A stretch of DNA of 64,000 nucleotides from Pseudomonas brassicacearum (GTDB taxonomy: Bacteria > Pseudomonadota > Gammaproteobacteria > Pseudomonadales > Pseudomonadaceae), in the NCBI RefSeq assembly GCF_003732265.1, contig NZ_MOBK01000001.1, positions 1 to 64,000 of the forward strand, given 5' to 3'. Positions 19,630 to 28,773 of the stretch are shown here, one piece after another. The notes below the pieces were generated by a model, which worked only from the letters and a program-made list of their open reading frames with translations, did not search any database and was not told the DNA's origin. Both the position numbers and the translations under genes were made by a program. How positions within the stretch are numbered: position 1 is the stretch's first letter; each line of letters starts with the position of its first letter.

Positions 19630-19673
19630 CTGCTGCTCCCGGAGCATCCTGCCCCAATATCATCTTTTGGCGA

Positions 19674-20354
19674 TTAAAAGAAGTCGCTCTGTATGAAACC
19701 AAAATCCATCAATTCAGCGTCTCTGACAGGGTTGAAGGTATCCAGCTTGTTCTTGGCCGTCAGCGGTACCGGTGGACTGCGCAATGCATTGGTTTTGTCG
19801 TAACCGGGACCTACGATAGCGAAGACTATGCCGTTCCAACCTTTGACAAAGTCATCATGGGAGTAGCGTTTGTGTCCAAGTACCGGGTCGCCGATATAGA
19901 CCCACTGCTTGTCCGCACGCTGCATCACCACGAAATGCTTGTAGCCGCGAATTTCCATCAGTACCACCACCGGAATCGTCACAGCGTCCAGCTTTTCGGG
20001 TGGGATCTTGTAGCCTCTGGCGCGCATGCCGATGCTTTCTATGTAGCGCTTCATGTCCAGCATGGAGAAACCTTGAGTACGAACAAGGTTCTGGTCAGCG
20101 TTGACCAGCATGCCTTTGATGATGTGCTCCTCATCGACGTCGAGCCAATAAGCCTGGCGTAACACCGTCGCCAGTGCGGCTGCACCGCAACTGAAGTCGG
20201 TTTTCTGTTCGACGATGTCGGCAAACTTGCGCTCACGCAAACTCTGTACCTGCTTATAGACCAGCACGCCGCCAGGCAGGGCGGCAACCGGCATCTGTGC
20301 GGCCTGAGTCAGGCCAGACAGGCAGAGTAGGGCGAAAAGGGCAGTCTTGCGCAT
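19674..20354 (-). CDS. fapD: FapD, C39-like cysteine peptidase of the fap system
   Basis: A 226-residue periplasmic protein with a signal peptide to about residue 19. The papain-like C39 triad is visible: Cys56 in 'TDFSCGAA', His140 in 'YKHFVV' and Asp156 in 'IGDPVLG'. FapD is needed for Fap export and is thought to process system components in the periplasm. It is separated from fapC by a hairpin, so its level is probably well below that of FapC. Confidence 0.92.
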   Translation of the reverse strand: MRKTALFALLCLSGLTQAAQMPVAALPGGVLVYKQVQSLRERKFADIVEQKTDFSCGAAALATVLRQAYWLDVDEEHIIKGMLVNADQNLVRTQGFSMLDMKRYIESIGMRARGYKIPPEKLDAVTIPVVVLMEIRGYKHFVVMQRADKQWVYIGDPVLGHKRYSHDDFVKGWNGIVFAIVGPGYDKTNALRSPPVPLTAKNKLDTFNPVRDAELMDFGFIQSDFF

Positions 20355-20382
20355 GATCGATTACGCCTTTGCGGACTGTGGA

Positions 20383-20404
20383 AAAGCCCCGTTGCCGGGG
20401 CTTT
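20383..20404 (-). terminator. Attenuating hairpin between fapC and fapD
   Basis: A perfect 9-bp stem AAAGCCCCG / CGGGGCTTT with a 4-nt loop, ending in TTTT on the coding strand. It lies 15 bp after the fapC stop and 29 bp before the fapD start. It likely terminates part of the transcripts and stabilises the fapABC message, raising the fibre subunits relative to the export genes. Confidence 0.8.
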
Positions 20405-20418
20405 CATTTCGATCGCGA

Positions 20419-21441
20419 TTACAGGCAGGCTTTGCAACCTGCGGCGATGGACAGCGAGTTGCTTTGTTGGTTGCCTACACCAGACGATACGTTGGCTCCG
20501 CCGTTGCCGGAGAAGTTGTTCATCGAGTTTTGCATTACAGCAGTGTTGGTTACAGGGTTTTTCCAGCCATCTGGGGTCATCACTTGTTGAGTGGTTACGC
20601 CAGCCAGACCGAAGACGCCAACTGCAACGAAGTCGGAATTGACTTTGCCATCATCATGGCCGCCGCCATGACCACCACCTCTGTTGTCGTTGCCATAGCC
20701 ACCGTGACCATGGTCATCGTCAGCAGGAGTGGACACTGCTTTACCCGCTGCTACAAACGCGCCAGCAGCAGTGAAGGTACCTCTGAGGGTGTCGGTTTTG
20801 TAGGTCTGAGTGCCGTTGTTGGCCACTTGCAGACCACTGGAGCTTTGGTCAGCCGATGCGGCTGCTGCGGCTACACGGCCACCCGATACAGCAATCGCCA
20901 GGTTGTTTTTCTGTTGGTTGAAGTTGCCAGCAGTCACGTTCATCCCGATGTTGCCGGAACCATTGTTGCCTGCGTTAGTGAGCGTAGCAGTGTTGGTGTT
21001 GGAGTAGTTGCCAACGGCGTTGTTAGTGTTGGTTTGAGTGGCGCTGGAAGCCGCAACTGCGGAACCAAAAATAAAGCTTTCGTCAGCAGTAGCCAGTGCC
21101 GCGGCGTTGTCTTGTTGGTTGCCGTCGCCGGCTGCCACGTTAGCGCCCATGTTGCCGTTGGAACCATTGAGCGAGTTGTCGAGCGCGGCACCATTTTTGG
21201 TGCCTTGGTTCAGCACGGTGTTGCCATCGCTGTCCTGTGTATCCATCACAGTAGCGCCAGCGCCTGCAGTAATTGAAAGAATTTGATCCAGGGTTGGGCC
21301 TTTAGGCTGATGACTGCCATGCCCGTTGCCGTGCCCATTGCCATGACCGTGATCATCATCACGACCGCCTGCTTGTGCTGCGATTGCCATCACTGCTGCG
21401 AGAGCGAAAACCAGTGGTTTCAAGGCCATTGTAGGTTTCAT
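20419..21441 (-). CDS. fapC: FapC, major functional amyloid subunit
   Basis: A 340-residue secreted protein that forms the bulk of Fap fibrils. The signal peptide ends near residue 24. Three imperfect amyloid repeats (about 78-115, 150-185 and 299-333) share the 'GNxGxNVxxGxxNQQxN' pattern. The linkers are variable. The conserved C-terminal CxxC is Cys336 and Cys339. Two His/Gly/Asp-rich stretches stand out, one after the signal peptide (His31, 33, 37, 41, 44) and one in linker 2 (His244, 246, 258, 262), which could bind metal. GGAG precedes the ATG. Confidence 0.95.
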   Translation of the reverse strand: MKPTMALKPLVFALAAVMAIAAQAGGRDDDHGHGNGHGNGHGSHQPKGPTLDQILSITAGAGATVMDTQDSDGNTVLNQGTKNGAALDNSLNGSNGNMGANVAAGDGNQQDNAAALATADESFIFGSAVAASSATQTNTNNAVGNYSNTNTATLTNAGNNGSGNIGMNVTAGNFNQQKNNLAIAVSGGRVAAAAASADQSSSGLQVANNGTQTYKTDTLRGTFTAAGAFVAAGKAVSTPADDDHGHGGYGNDNRGGGHGGGHDDGKVNSDFVAVGVFGLAGVTTQQVMTPDGWKNPVTNTAVMQNSMNNFSGNGGANVSSGVGNQQSNSLSIAAGCKACL

Positions 21442-21504
21442 GGTGTTTCTCCGTGCTTATTAGTTGGTTAAGTGTTGGTACTTTCTAATCGCACTGCGTT
21501 TGGG

Positions 21505-22083
21505 TCAGTCAGCGACCCGGATGCTCAGGGTGTTAGCCATTCGGTTCCCCACCCCGGCACTCTGGTTCACCTGGATAATCCCTCGGCTGCCGGTGAAGGC
21601 CTGGTCGCTGGTAACGACCTGGCGACTGCCGGTTTGGGACCCAGTTGCTCCTGAGTTTGGTAGCAACGCCACGTTCTGTTGAGAAAGGGCGCTATCGTCG
21701 ACGCTCTGCGGTCCTGCACTGATGCTGATCCGCGCAGCGTTGGCCATCTGGTTGTTGGCCCCGGCGCTCTGGTTGACGCCCAGTACACCGTTGCCATTGC
21801 TGAAAGAGGTGCCGCCGATGGTGGCCGTCGCATTCATGGACGGATTGGCGGGGGTGTCGAGTGACTGGTGGATCTTGGTGCTCGCCCCGGCATTGGTGCC
21901 GATAGCGATGGCGCGAACGTTGGTTTGTTGTTGTTGATCACCGGCCGCCTGGTTGACGTTGAAGTTGCCTTTGTACTGGACGCCGGCATCCTGGATGTTG
22001 GCGTTGTTCACGGTTGGAACACCGGAGTCGGCCATGGCGCTGGCACTGGCCAACAGTGCGAGAAAGATCAGGCTACGATTCAT
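21505..22083 (-). CDS. fapB: FapB, amyloid nucleator/minor subunit
   Basis: A 192-residue secreted protein with a signal peptide to 'SAMA'. Three FapC-like repeats end in 'VNQAAGDQQQQTN', 'VNQSAGANNQMAN' and 'VNQSAGVGNRMAN'. In known systems FapB is a minor fibre component thought to nucleate FapC. GGAGG lies 8 nt upstream of the ATG inside the end of fapA, and the two genes are 1 nt apart. Confidence 0.95.
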   Translation of the reverse strand: MNRSLIFLALLASASAMADSGVPTVNNANIQDAGVQYKGNFNVNQAAGDQQQQTNVRAIAIGTNAGASTKIHQSLDTPANPSMNATATIGGTSFSNGNGVLGVNQSAGANNQMANAARISISAGPQSVDDSALSQQNVALLPNSGATGSQTGSRQVVTSDQAFTGSRGIIQVNQSAGVGNRMANTLSIRVAD

Positions 22084-22084
22084 G

Positions 22085-22540
22085 TCATTGACCTCCGGCC
22101 ATTCTGGTCAGTGGGGCCAGGCCGGAACTCATGGCCCGATTGATGGTTCCGGAAATCGCGGCACCGCTGCCACCACCGTGGCCGGCGCTCATGCCAGGCA
22201 TCCCGTTGGGATTGGTCACGACGTTGAGGCCGGGCATGCTGCCACCGGTTGAGTTCGGATTGATGTTGCCGCTGATGGTCGAACCGCTGGCAATGTTGGC
22301 GAAATCACCGTCAGTCAACTCGGTGTTGGACATGGTTGAAGTGATGCGTGCCGATGGGTTGGCATTGACGGTGGTCGGGTAGGGGTCTTTGCCACCAGTG
22401 CGGCCAATAGGGACGGGCTGTACATCGCGTTTCAGTACAATTACGCCGTTACCTTCAGCCTGGGCATTGAAACTGAGTACCGAGGTGGCGGCACATCCGA
22501 TCAGCAGTAGGCAGGTCATGCCTTTATTGAAAGTCCCCAC
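22085..22540 (-). CDS. fapA: FapA, periplasmic chaperone/regulator of the fap system
   Basis: A 151-residue exported protein and the first gene of the operon. A signal peptide ends near 'FNAQA'. The rest is low-complexity Gly/Asn/Ser/Pro, as expected for FapA, which influences FapB/FapC proportions and may act as a chaperone. The GTG at 22540 is used because AAGGA lies about 9 nt upstream; an ATG at 22519 is the alternative. A candidate sigma-54 promoter lies upstream. Confidence 0.9.
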   Translation of the reverse strand: MGTFNKGMTCLLLIGCAATSVLSFNAQAEGNGVIVLKRDVQPVPIGRTGGKDPYPTTVNANPSARITSTMSNTELTDGDFANIASGSTISGNINPNSTGGSMPGLNVVTNPNGMPGMSAGHGGGSGAAISGTINRAMSSGLAPLTRMAGGQ

Positions 22541-22593
22541 GGCAGCAATTCCTTCTTTTGTGGGCTGGCCCTAGTCAGCGTTGGGAAGGAGAG

Positions 22594-22647
22594 AGCGAAA
22601 GCTGTGCCGCTTTTGAATTATTGTTTTAATTCAAAGGGTTAACCTTT
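22594..22647 (-). promoter_or_regulatory. Candidate sigma-54 promoter and upstream palindrome for fapABCDEF
   Basis: On the minus strand CGGCACAGCTTTCGCT (22609-22594) has the GG and GC elements spaced by 10 nt, as in TGGCAC-N5-TTGC. The start of transcription would fall near 22583, about 40 nt before fapA. Further upstream, AAAGGGTTAACCTTT at 22633-22647 is a palindrome in an AT-rich stretch that could bind an activator or IHF. The remaining space to 22896 holds two short hairpins (22826-22848 and 22849-22868) that may end the nadR-like transcript. Confidence 0.55.
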
Positions 22648-22896
22648 TATGAAAAGCGCGCGATACGTTCGCTGTTTCATAGCTGAGACAGGCCCTGCAG
22701 GGTTACGCTGAACAATCGCGACGCAAAGCTCTAGATCAAGGGTTTGCGCGGATGTGTTTCAAGCGCTTAACAAGACCCATGACAAGATGATGAAGGGCGC
22801 TGAAACGGCCTGTTTGCGGGCAGATGAGTGTTTCACGAACGGACACTCTTTCCCCAAAACAGGGGAAATCGCTGGGCAAATCGACCCAAAACAGGC

Positions 22897-23421
22897 TCAG
22901 CTAGCCAGTAGGCGAGAGACCGCTTCAATGGCCTGAACCCGGCGGTTTTCCCAGCTTCCCCGCAGGATCTGAAACGGTTGGCGGTGCTGTTCGAGCCAGG
23001 TGTGGGTCGCCTGGAAAAATACCAGGCGTTCACTCAGTTCGGGCTGACAGCGCTGGCCATCATCCGTCCAGTCGACGTGCTCCGGTGACAGCAGCAAGTG
23101 CAAATCGTAATGGCGAGCCAATAATGCCGGTTCAAGCCATTCAGGGCAGTCGCCAAACAAGGTCTGGCTCCAGAGGATATTGCTCAGCAAGTGAGTGTCG
23201 AGAATTAGCAGCCGGGGTTGCGGGGAGCGGGCCTCATCTTCCCATTGCAACTGGCCGCGGGCAATCTCGGTAATATCGCCAAGGCACGTATCGCGGGGGT
23301 TCTGCTCAATGAACCAGCGCACGTATTCATCGACCCGCACACCGCCGAAATGCCCCTGCAACTCGGCCGCCAGCCAACTCTTGCCACTGGATTCGGGCCC
23401 TGTGAGCACCAGCACCTTCAT
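22897..23421 (-). CDS. NadR-like ribosylnicotinamide kinase / AAA ATPase
   Basis: A 174-residue P-loop protein. Walker A 'GPESSGKS' lies near the N-terminus, and the pattern matches the C-terminal kinase domain of NadR, which phosphorylates nicotinamide riboside to NMN. It lacks the HTH and NMN adenylyltransferase domains of full NadR. Its start overlaps the pnuC stop by 4 nt (ATGA), so import and phosphorylation of nicotinamide riboside look translationally coupled. Confidence 0.85.
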   Translation of the reverse strand: MKVLVLTGPESSGKSWLAAELQGHFGGVRVDEYVRWFIEQNPRDTCLGDITEIARGQLQWEDEARSPQPRLLILDTHLLSNILWSQTLFGDCPEWLEPALLARHYDLHLLLSPEHVDWTDDGQRCQPELSERLVFFQATHTWLEQHRQPFQILRGSWENRRVQAIEAVSRLLAS

Positions 23422-23981
23422 GTGCGCAATGCCGGGTCGGCATGCCATTCACGCCAGCCTTGCACGGCCAGCAGCAGGAACAGTGCATAGAGGGCAGAGG
23501 TGAGGTACATGCCTTTATAAATAAACAGCCCGACGAAAATCACATCAACGGCGATCCACAGTGGCCAGCATTGCACGCGTTTTTGCGCCATCCACATTTG
23601 CGCGACCAGGCTGAACCCGGTCAGTGCGGCGTCGAGCCATGGCTGGGCGGCATCGGTCCAGTGCGCCATGGCAGCGCCCAACAGCACACTGCCCAGCGCG
23701 CCGACCGCCAGGCCCAGGGCCACTGACCTGCTGTCGAGGCGGCTGACCTGCCGACCGGAATTCGCTTCGCCTGCGCGGGTCCATTGCCACCAGCCATAGA
23801 GTTGCAGCGCGGCGTAGATCACTTGCAGGAGCATGTCCGAATACAGCTTCACCTCAAAAAAGATCCAGCTATAGAGCAGTACCATGACCAGACCGATCGG
23901 CCAGCACCAGGGGTTCTGTTTGACCGTCAACCAGACGGCGATCACACCGAGGGCGGCGGCAAACAGTTCAAGCCCGGACAT
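23418..23981 (-). CDS. pnuC: PnuC nicotinamide riboside transporter
   Basis: A 187-residue inner-membrane protein with about seven hydrophobic segments. Family features include 'KQNPWCWPIGLV', 'YSDMLLQVIYAALQLYGWWQW' and the C-terminal 'WPLWIAVDVIFVGLF'. PnuC takes up nicotinamide riboside by facilitated diffusion, with intracellular phosphorylation keeping the gradient. The overlapping NadR-like kinase gene downstream fits that role. Confidence 0.92.
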   Translation of the reverse strand: MSGLELFAAALGVIAVWLTVKQNPWCWPIGLVMVLLYSWIFFEVKLYSDMLLQVIYAALQLYGWWQWTRAGEANSGRQVSRLDSRSVALGLAVGALGSVLLGAAMAHWTDAAQPWLDAALTGFSLVAQMWMAQKRVQCWPLWIAVDVIFVGLFIYKGMYLTSALYALFLLLAVQGWREWHADPALRT

Positions 23982-24063
23982 GGAGGTTCCTTGGGGAAAG
24001 CGAAGTGGGGTGCGGATTGTACCGGCAGGCGCCTCGGACGTGTAGCAGCTGTCGAGCAGCGCT

Positions 24064-24178
24064 CTGTGGCGAGGGGGCTTGCCCCCGCGGGGTTGCGAAG
24101 CAGCCCCCTAATTCTTGAGCGTTTCCATAATCGTGCCAGCGCGGCGCACTGGAACGGGGGCAAGCCCCCTCGCCACAG
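24064..24178. repeat. REPIN of the GGGGGCTTGCCCCC type
   Basis: CTGTGGCGAGGGGGCTTG... at 24064-24087 is the exact reverse complement of 24155-24178, with a 67-bp spacer. It is the only pair of this type in the window. A GTAGCAGCTGTCGAGC fragment of the other palindrome family lies just upstream, near 24041. Confidence 0.9.
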
Positions 24179-24196
24179 GGTTTATCGTGTGTGCGG

Positions 24197-25831
24197 TTAC
24201 ACGCGAAATTGCTTGAGCAATCCGTTCAACTGCTCGCTCAGGTCTTTGAGTCGAACACTCGCCACACTCGATTGCTCCGCCGCCAACGCAGTGCTGTGGG
24301 ACAGCCCCGCAGCCTGGGTCACGTTCTGGTTGATATCCTCCACCACATGGGCTTGCTGCAACGTCGCGCTGGCGATAGACGCGTTCAGCCCGTTGAGGTT
24401 GCGTAACGCCTGGCCAATCGCATTCAGGCTCGCACCGGCCAGGCCGGCCTGTTCGATGGTCAGTTGTGACGCGCGGCTGCTGTCACCGATGACCTTGACC
24501 GCGGCTTCCGAATGGCTTTGCAGGCGTTCGATCATCGACTGGATCTCTGCTGTGGACTTCTGCGTGCGCTGGGCCAGCAGGCGCACTTCATCGGCCACCA
24601 CCGCGAATCCTCGACCCTGTTCACCGGCCCGGGCGGCTTCAATGGCGGCGTTGAGGGCGAGCAGGTTGGTTTGCTCGGCGATGGAGCGGATCACCTCCAG
24701 GACGCTGCCGATCTGCGTGCTTTCCGTTGCCAGGGTGCGAATCACTTCGACAGCCTGATCGATGGTGCCGGACAGTTTGTCGATCTGCTGCAAGCTCCCG
24801 TCGATGTTGATCTGGCCCTGCTGCGCCTGGGATTCGGCGTCGCGCATTTCGCTGGCCGCATGCTCGGCGTTTTTGGCCACATCCTGCACGCCATAGGTCA
24901 CTTCATTAATAGCCGTGGCCACCAGTTCCATTTGTTGGGACTGTTTCTGGCTGCGTTGCTGAGCCTGGGCGGCGTCACTGCCCAACTCACTGGACGACTG
25001 ACCCAGTGCGCTGGCGGACACCTGCAGCTCGGTGACCACCAGGCGCAGCTTGGTGGTAAACGCGTTGAAGTGCCGTGCCAGTTGCGCCACTTCGTCCTGG
25101 CCGTGGGTATCGAGGCTGCGGGTCAGGTCACTTTCACCGCTGGCGATGTTGGCCATGGCGTTCACGGTGTCCTGGAGCGGGCGAACGATACTGCGCGCGA
25201 TCAGGATGACCAGCAGCGCCATCACCAGCGCAATCACCACGCCGACGAAGGTGGCCTTCCACACTTGGCCATTGAATTCGGCTTGCATGTCATCGATGTA
25301 CACGCCCGAGCCAATCACCCAGCCCCAGGGCTCGAAGAGTTTGACGTAAGAGGTTTTTTCCACCGGGGCACTGGCGCCCGGTTTCGGCCAGCGGTAGTTG
25401 ACCATGCCGGCGCCCTTGGCCTTGGCCACGGCGACCATTTCGTTAAACACCGCAAAACCGTCCGGGTCGCGGATAGCCGAGAGGTTCTGGCCGTCCAGCT
25501 TGGGGTTGGCCGGGTGCATGATCATCACCGGCGTCAGGTCGTTGATCCAGAAATAGTCATTCTGGTCATAGCGCAGCCCGCGAACCGCGGTCAGTGCCTG
25601 CTTCTGTGCGGCATCGCGGGTGAGGGTGCCGGCTGTTTCCAGGTCATGGTAGTAATTCAGAATGCCGCTGGCGGTCTGTACCACGTGCTGGGTTTTCTGG
25701 GCCTTGGCCAGATAAAGGTCGTCGTGAATCTGTTTGAGCATCAACACGCCCAGCGTCAACAACATCACTACCGACACGATCAAGATGAGCCACAAGCGTC
25801 GGCTGATCGACACACTGCGCAAGCTGTTCAT
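24197..25831 (-). CDS. Methyl-accepting chemotaxis protein with single Cache sensor
   Basis: A 544-residue chemoreceptor. TM1 is at about residues 12-33 and TM2 at about 190-212, bounding a periplasmic sCache_2 sensor with '[20 protein letters not shown]'. A HAMP domain follows ('[21 protein letters not shown]'). The cytoplasmic signalling tip '[18 protein letters not shown]' contacts CheA and CheW. No C-terminal CheR/CheB pentapeptide is present. sCache_2 receptors often sense small organic acids, but the ligand cannot be read from the sequence. Confidence 0.92.
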   Translation of the reverse strand: MNSLRSVSISRRLWLILIVSVVMLLTLGVLMLKQIHDDLYLAKAQKTQHVVQTASGILNYYHDLETAGTLTRDAAQKQALTAVRGLRYDQNDYFWINDLTPVMIMHPANPKLDGQNLSAIRDPDGFAVFNEMVAVAKAKGAGMVNYRWPKPGASAPVEKTSYVKLFEPWGWVIGSGVYIDDMQAEFNGQVWKATFVGVVIALVMALLVILIARSIVRPLQDTVNAMANIASGESDLTRSLDTHGQDEVAQLARHFNAFTTKLRLVVTELQVSASALGQSSSELGSDAAQAQQRSQKQSQQMELVATAINEVTYGVQDVAKNAEHAASEMRDAESQAQQGQINIDGSLQQIDKLSGTIDQAVEVIRTLATESTQIGSVLEVIRSIAEQTNLLALNAAIEAARAGEQGRGFAVVADEVRLLAQRTQKSTAEIQSMIERLQSHSEAAVKVIGDSSRASQLTIEQAGLAGASLNAIGQALRNLNGLNASIASATLQQAHVVEDINQNVTQAAGLSHSTALAAEQSSVASVRLKDLSEQLNGLLKQFRV

Positions 25832-26123
25832 AACGCTGTCACTCCAGTTTTCTTTTTATTGTCATAAACGATTGCCAGCATCCAACCACGCTTTGCCGGT
25901 CGGGCATAGGCGACCCAAGTCGTATTCCGCGGCAGCGTTTTAAAGGCTTGTCTGATAGGATTTCGGCCCCGCGCGGAAAAACCTGAATCACGCTCGACTT
26001 TCACGGAATTTTTACAGTTTCGTCTGGATCCTGTGCGCGCGGAACTTCAACTACGCTCAGCGCAATGAACGTTTAAAAAAAACTAACGGGGCATGCCTGG
26101 GGGCATTGTTTCTTGGGGGATTG

Positions 26124-26954
26124 ATGGATCTTTGGACCGCCTTTCAGGCATTGATACTTGGCGTAGTAGAAGGGCTGACAGAGTTTCTGCCCATTTCCAG
26201 TACCGGGCACCAGATCATCGTGGCCGACTTGCTCAACTTCGGTGGTGAACGGGCTATCGCGTTCAACATCATTATCCAGTTGGGTGCAATTCTGGCGGTG
26301 GTGTGGGAGTTTCGTCGCAAGATTCTCGATGTGGTGACCGGTTTGCCGACGCAACCGAGCGCCCGTCGTTTCACCGCCAACCTGCTGATCGCCTTCATGC
26401 CGGCCGTGGTACTGGGGGTGATTTTCTCCGACCTGATTCACCATTACCTGTTCAACCCGATTACCGTCGCGACGGCGTTGGTGGTGGGCGGTGTGATTAT
26501 GTTGTGGGCCGAGAAACGCCAACATCAGGTGCATGCCGAAACGGTCGACGAGATTACCTGGCAAGATGCGCTGAAAGTCGGTTTCGCCCAGTGCCTGGCG
26601 ATGATTCCAGGGACCTCGCGTTCCGGGTCGACCATCATAGGCGGGTTGCTGTTTGGCCTGTCGCGCAAGACCGCTACCGAGTTCTCGTTCTTCCTGGCGA
26701 TGCCGACCATGGTCGCGGCGGCGGTGTATTCGGGTTTCAAATACCGCCACCTGTTCGTGCCGGCGGATTTTCCGGTGTTCGCGATCGGTTTCGTGACGGC
26801 CTTCATCTTCGCGATGATCGCGGTACGAGGCCTGCTCAAGTTCATCGCCAGCCACAGCTACGCAGCGTTCGCCTGGTACCGCATCGTGTTCGGCCTGGTC
26901 ATTCTGGCCACCTGGCAGTTCGGCTGGGTTGACTGGTCTGCGGCCAAGCCATGA
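26124..26954 (+). CDS. uppP: Undecaprenyl-diphosphatase UppP (BacA)
   Basis: A 276-residue inner-membrane enzyme that recycles undecaprenyl pyrophosphate for peptidoglycan and polysaccharide synthesis; extra copies give bacitracin tolerance. The two signature motifs are present: '[14 protein letters not shown]' near the N-terminus and '[10 protein letters not shown]' in the middle. GGGGGA lies just upstream of the ATG. The stop overlaps the next ORF by 4 nt. Confidence 0.95.
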   Translation: MDLWTAFQALILGVVEGLTEFLPISSTGHQIIVADLLNFGGERAIAFNIIIQLGAILAVVWEFRRKILDVVTGLPTQPSARRFTANLLIAFMPAVVLGVIFSDLIHHYLFNPITVATALVVGGVIMLWAEKRQHQVHAETVDEITWQDALKVGFAQCLAMIPGTSRSGSTIIGGLLFGLSRKTATEFSFFLAMPTMVAAAVYSGFKYRHLFVPADFPVFAIGFVTAFIFAMIAVRGLLKFIASHSYAAFAWYRIVFGLVILATWQFGWVDWSAAKP

Positions 26955-27382
26955 GTGACGCCGGCAGGCGCCACGATCCTGGACGCAGGTCCGGGGGCGA
27001 GCGCATCCAGCATCCACGGCTAAAACTGCTGGTTTTCGCAGCGTTGTGCGCGTTGCCGCTGTTTGGTTCGGTGTCGCTCTGGCTGCGCGGGGTGTCGCTG
27101 ATTCCGCTGGCGGCGTACGGGATTGTCAGTGTGCTGGCGTTCTTCCTGTACTGGAGCGACAAGCGCAAGGCCCGCGCCGACGCCTGGCGCACGCCGGAAA
27201 ACGTCTTGCACGCAGTCGAACTGGCCGGTGGCTGGCCCGGCGCCTTGCTGGCCCAGCAGGTGTTTCGGCACAAGACCCGCAAAGTCTCCTATCAACTGTT
27301 GTTCTGGCTGATTGTGTTGCTGCACCAGGTGTTCTGGATCGACCAGATGTTTCTCGGCGCACACCTGTTGGCCTTGTTTTAA
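26951..27382 (+). CDS. DUF1294 membrane protein
   Basis: A 143-residue protein with three to four hydrophobic segments and the DUF1294 pattern '[21 protein letters not shown]' followed by '[19 protein letters not shown]'. The N-terminal 20 residues are basic and cytoplasmic. Translation is coupled to uppP through ATGA. The stop overlaps that of the convergent YjbR gene by 4 nt. The function of DUF1294 is unknown. Confidence 0.85.
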   Translation: MSDAGRRHDPGRRSGGERIQHPRLKLLVFAALCALPLFGSVSLWLRGVSLIPLAAYGIVSVLAFFLYWSDKRKARADAWRTPENVLHAVELAGGWPGALLAQQVFRHKTRKVSYQLLFWLIVLLHQVFWIDQMFLGAHLLALF

Positions 27383-27723
27383 AGCAGCAGTCCTACCCGG
27401 GTGCGTTTGGGCAGTTTGCTCGCCACCAACTGGTGGGACCGTTGCAACAAACCTTGCAGCTCTTCAGCGCCCAGCGGGTAGGGCGTTTGCATGATGATCC
27501 ACTGGGCCCTCGCCAGATAGGGGGCCGGGTGGATGCCTGGTCGGTCGCAATGCCCCAGAAACAGGTCCTTGTCGACTTTGAACGCCAGGGAATCGCCGCG
27601 CAGGTTCTGCAACGCGAACATCTTGTTCCCGGCAATCGAAAACACCCGCACTCCGCCCCATTTATAGTCTTCCCGCGCACCCGGTAGCGCGAGGCAGAAT
27701 TGCGCGACATCCTCTTCGCTCAT
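27379..27723 (-). CDS. MmcQ/YjbR-family protein
   Basis: A 114-residue protein of the MmcQ/YjbR (CyaY-like fold) family, with the typical start 'MSEEDVAQFCLALPGAREDYKWG' and the pattern 'KMFALQNLRG...LAFKVD'. Members bind DNA weakly in vitro; their cellular role is unclear. The ATG at 27723 has GAAGG upstream. An alternative ATG at 27738 would overlap the LysR stop (ATGA). Confidence 0.85.
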   Translation of the reverse strand: MSEEDVAQFCLALPGAREDYKWGGVRVFSIAGNKMFALQNLRGDSLAFKVDKDLFLGHCDRPGIHPAPYLARAQWIIMQTPYPLGAEELQGLLQRSHQLVASKLPKRTRVGLLL

Positions 27724-27734
27724 ACGTCCAGCCT

Positions 27735-28643
27735 TCATATCAATCGGTCCCCACACGCATTGAATGTTTCGATCAAATGGTCGAGCCAGGCGCGAACCGC
27801 CGGCATCACCCCGCGCCGGTGAGGGTAGACCGCTTGCAGCCAGCCGCCAGGCAATGACCAATCGGGCAGCAGTTGAACCAGCGAGCCGTCTTCCAGCTCC
27901 GGCTCGCAATACATCATCGGCAACATCGTAAAACCCTGACCGGCGAGGGTGCAGGCCTTGCGCACGATAAAGTCGTCGATGCCCAGCCGCGCTTCGAGGC
28001 TGAGTTCGACACTTTTGCCCTGTTGATCCAGCAAGCGGATATGCACCATGCGGTCGGCTTCAAGGGCGCCGAGCACGGGGAGGGTTTTCAGGTCGTCGGG
28101 GTGATTGATTTCACGCCCGTGCAAAAACGCCGGGGTGGCGACCATGGCCATTTGTGCCTGGCGCAGGCGTCGGGTCACCAGCAGCGGATCTTCGTCGCCC
28201 AGTTCACGCACGCGCAAGGCGACATCGACGCCTTCGGTTACCAGGTCGACCCGGCGATTGAGCAGCATGACTTCAAGTTGCACCTGCGGGTATTTCTCAA
28301 GAAATCGGGCGATAACCGTCGGCAGCATTTCATGCGCCAGGCCGACGGGGCAGGACACTCGCAAGCGCCCACGCGGTTCGCTGGACATGCTGGCCACCGC
28401 TTCATCGGCCATCTCCGCTTCCAGCAGCATCGCCTGACAGTGCCGCAAATAGCGCTCGCCCACGGCCGTCAACTTGAGTTGGCGGGTGGTGCGTTGCAGC
28501 AGGCGAGCGTTGAGGCGTTCTTCCAGTTCGGCGATGCGCCGCGACAGGCGCGACTTGGGAATCCCGAGCAAACGCCCGGCGGCCGCGAAACCGCCGGCTT
28601 CCACCACCTTGGCGAAATAGTAGAGATCATTGAGGTCTTGCAT
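27735..28643 (-). CDS. LysR-family transcriptional regulator
   Basis: A 302-residue LTTR. The N-terminal winged HTH ('GGFAAAGRLLGIPKSRLSRRIAELE') is followed by a LysR substrate-binding domain. It diverges from azoR with 130 bp between them, and a GTTC-N12-GAAC inverted repeat (28659-28678) lies in this space. By position it probably controls azoR and itself in response to a quinone- or aromatic-type inducer. Confidence 0.9.
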   Translation of the reverse strand: MQDLNDLYYFAKVVEAGGFAAAGRLLGIPKSRLSRRIAELEERLNARLLQRTTRQLKLTAVGERYLRHCQAMLLEAEMADEAVASMSSEPRGRLRVSCPVGLAHEMLPTVIARFLEKYPQVQLEVMLLNRRVDLVTEGVDVALRVRELGDEDPLLVTRRLRQAQMAMVATPAFLHGREINHPDDLKTLPVLGALEADRMVHIRLLDQQGKSVELSLEARLGIDDFIVRKACTLAGQGFTMLPMMYCEPELEDGSLVQLLPDWSLPGGWLQAVYPHRRGVMPAVRAWLDHLIETFNACGDRLI

Positions 28644-28773
28644 GACGGCAGTCCGATTGTTCTATCAGTGGGACGAACTATCGCATTGTTGCGGTCTAAT
28701 CAGCCATTGGTTTCGCCTGTAGGATTCACTCCATCAGATCGCCCCGTGGCGGTCCTCACCTGGAGATCCCCAC

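Noticed and set aside
22754..22936. 60-codon plus-strand ORF upstream of fap
   Set aside because: Lies across the fap/nadR intergenic hairpins and overlaps the end of the kinase gene; no RBS or homology pattern.
24041..24178. Possible CRISPR-like or tandem repeat
   Set aside because: The repeats are inverted and only two in number; it is a REPIN beside another palindrome fragment.
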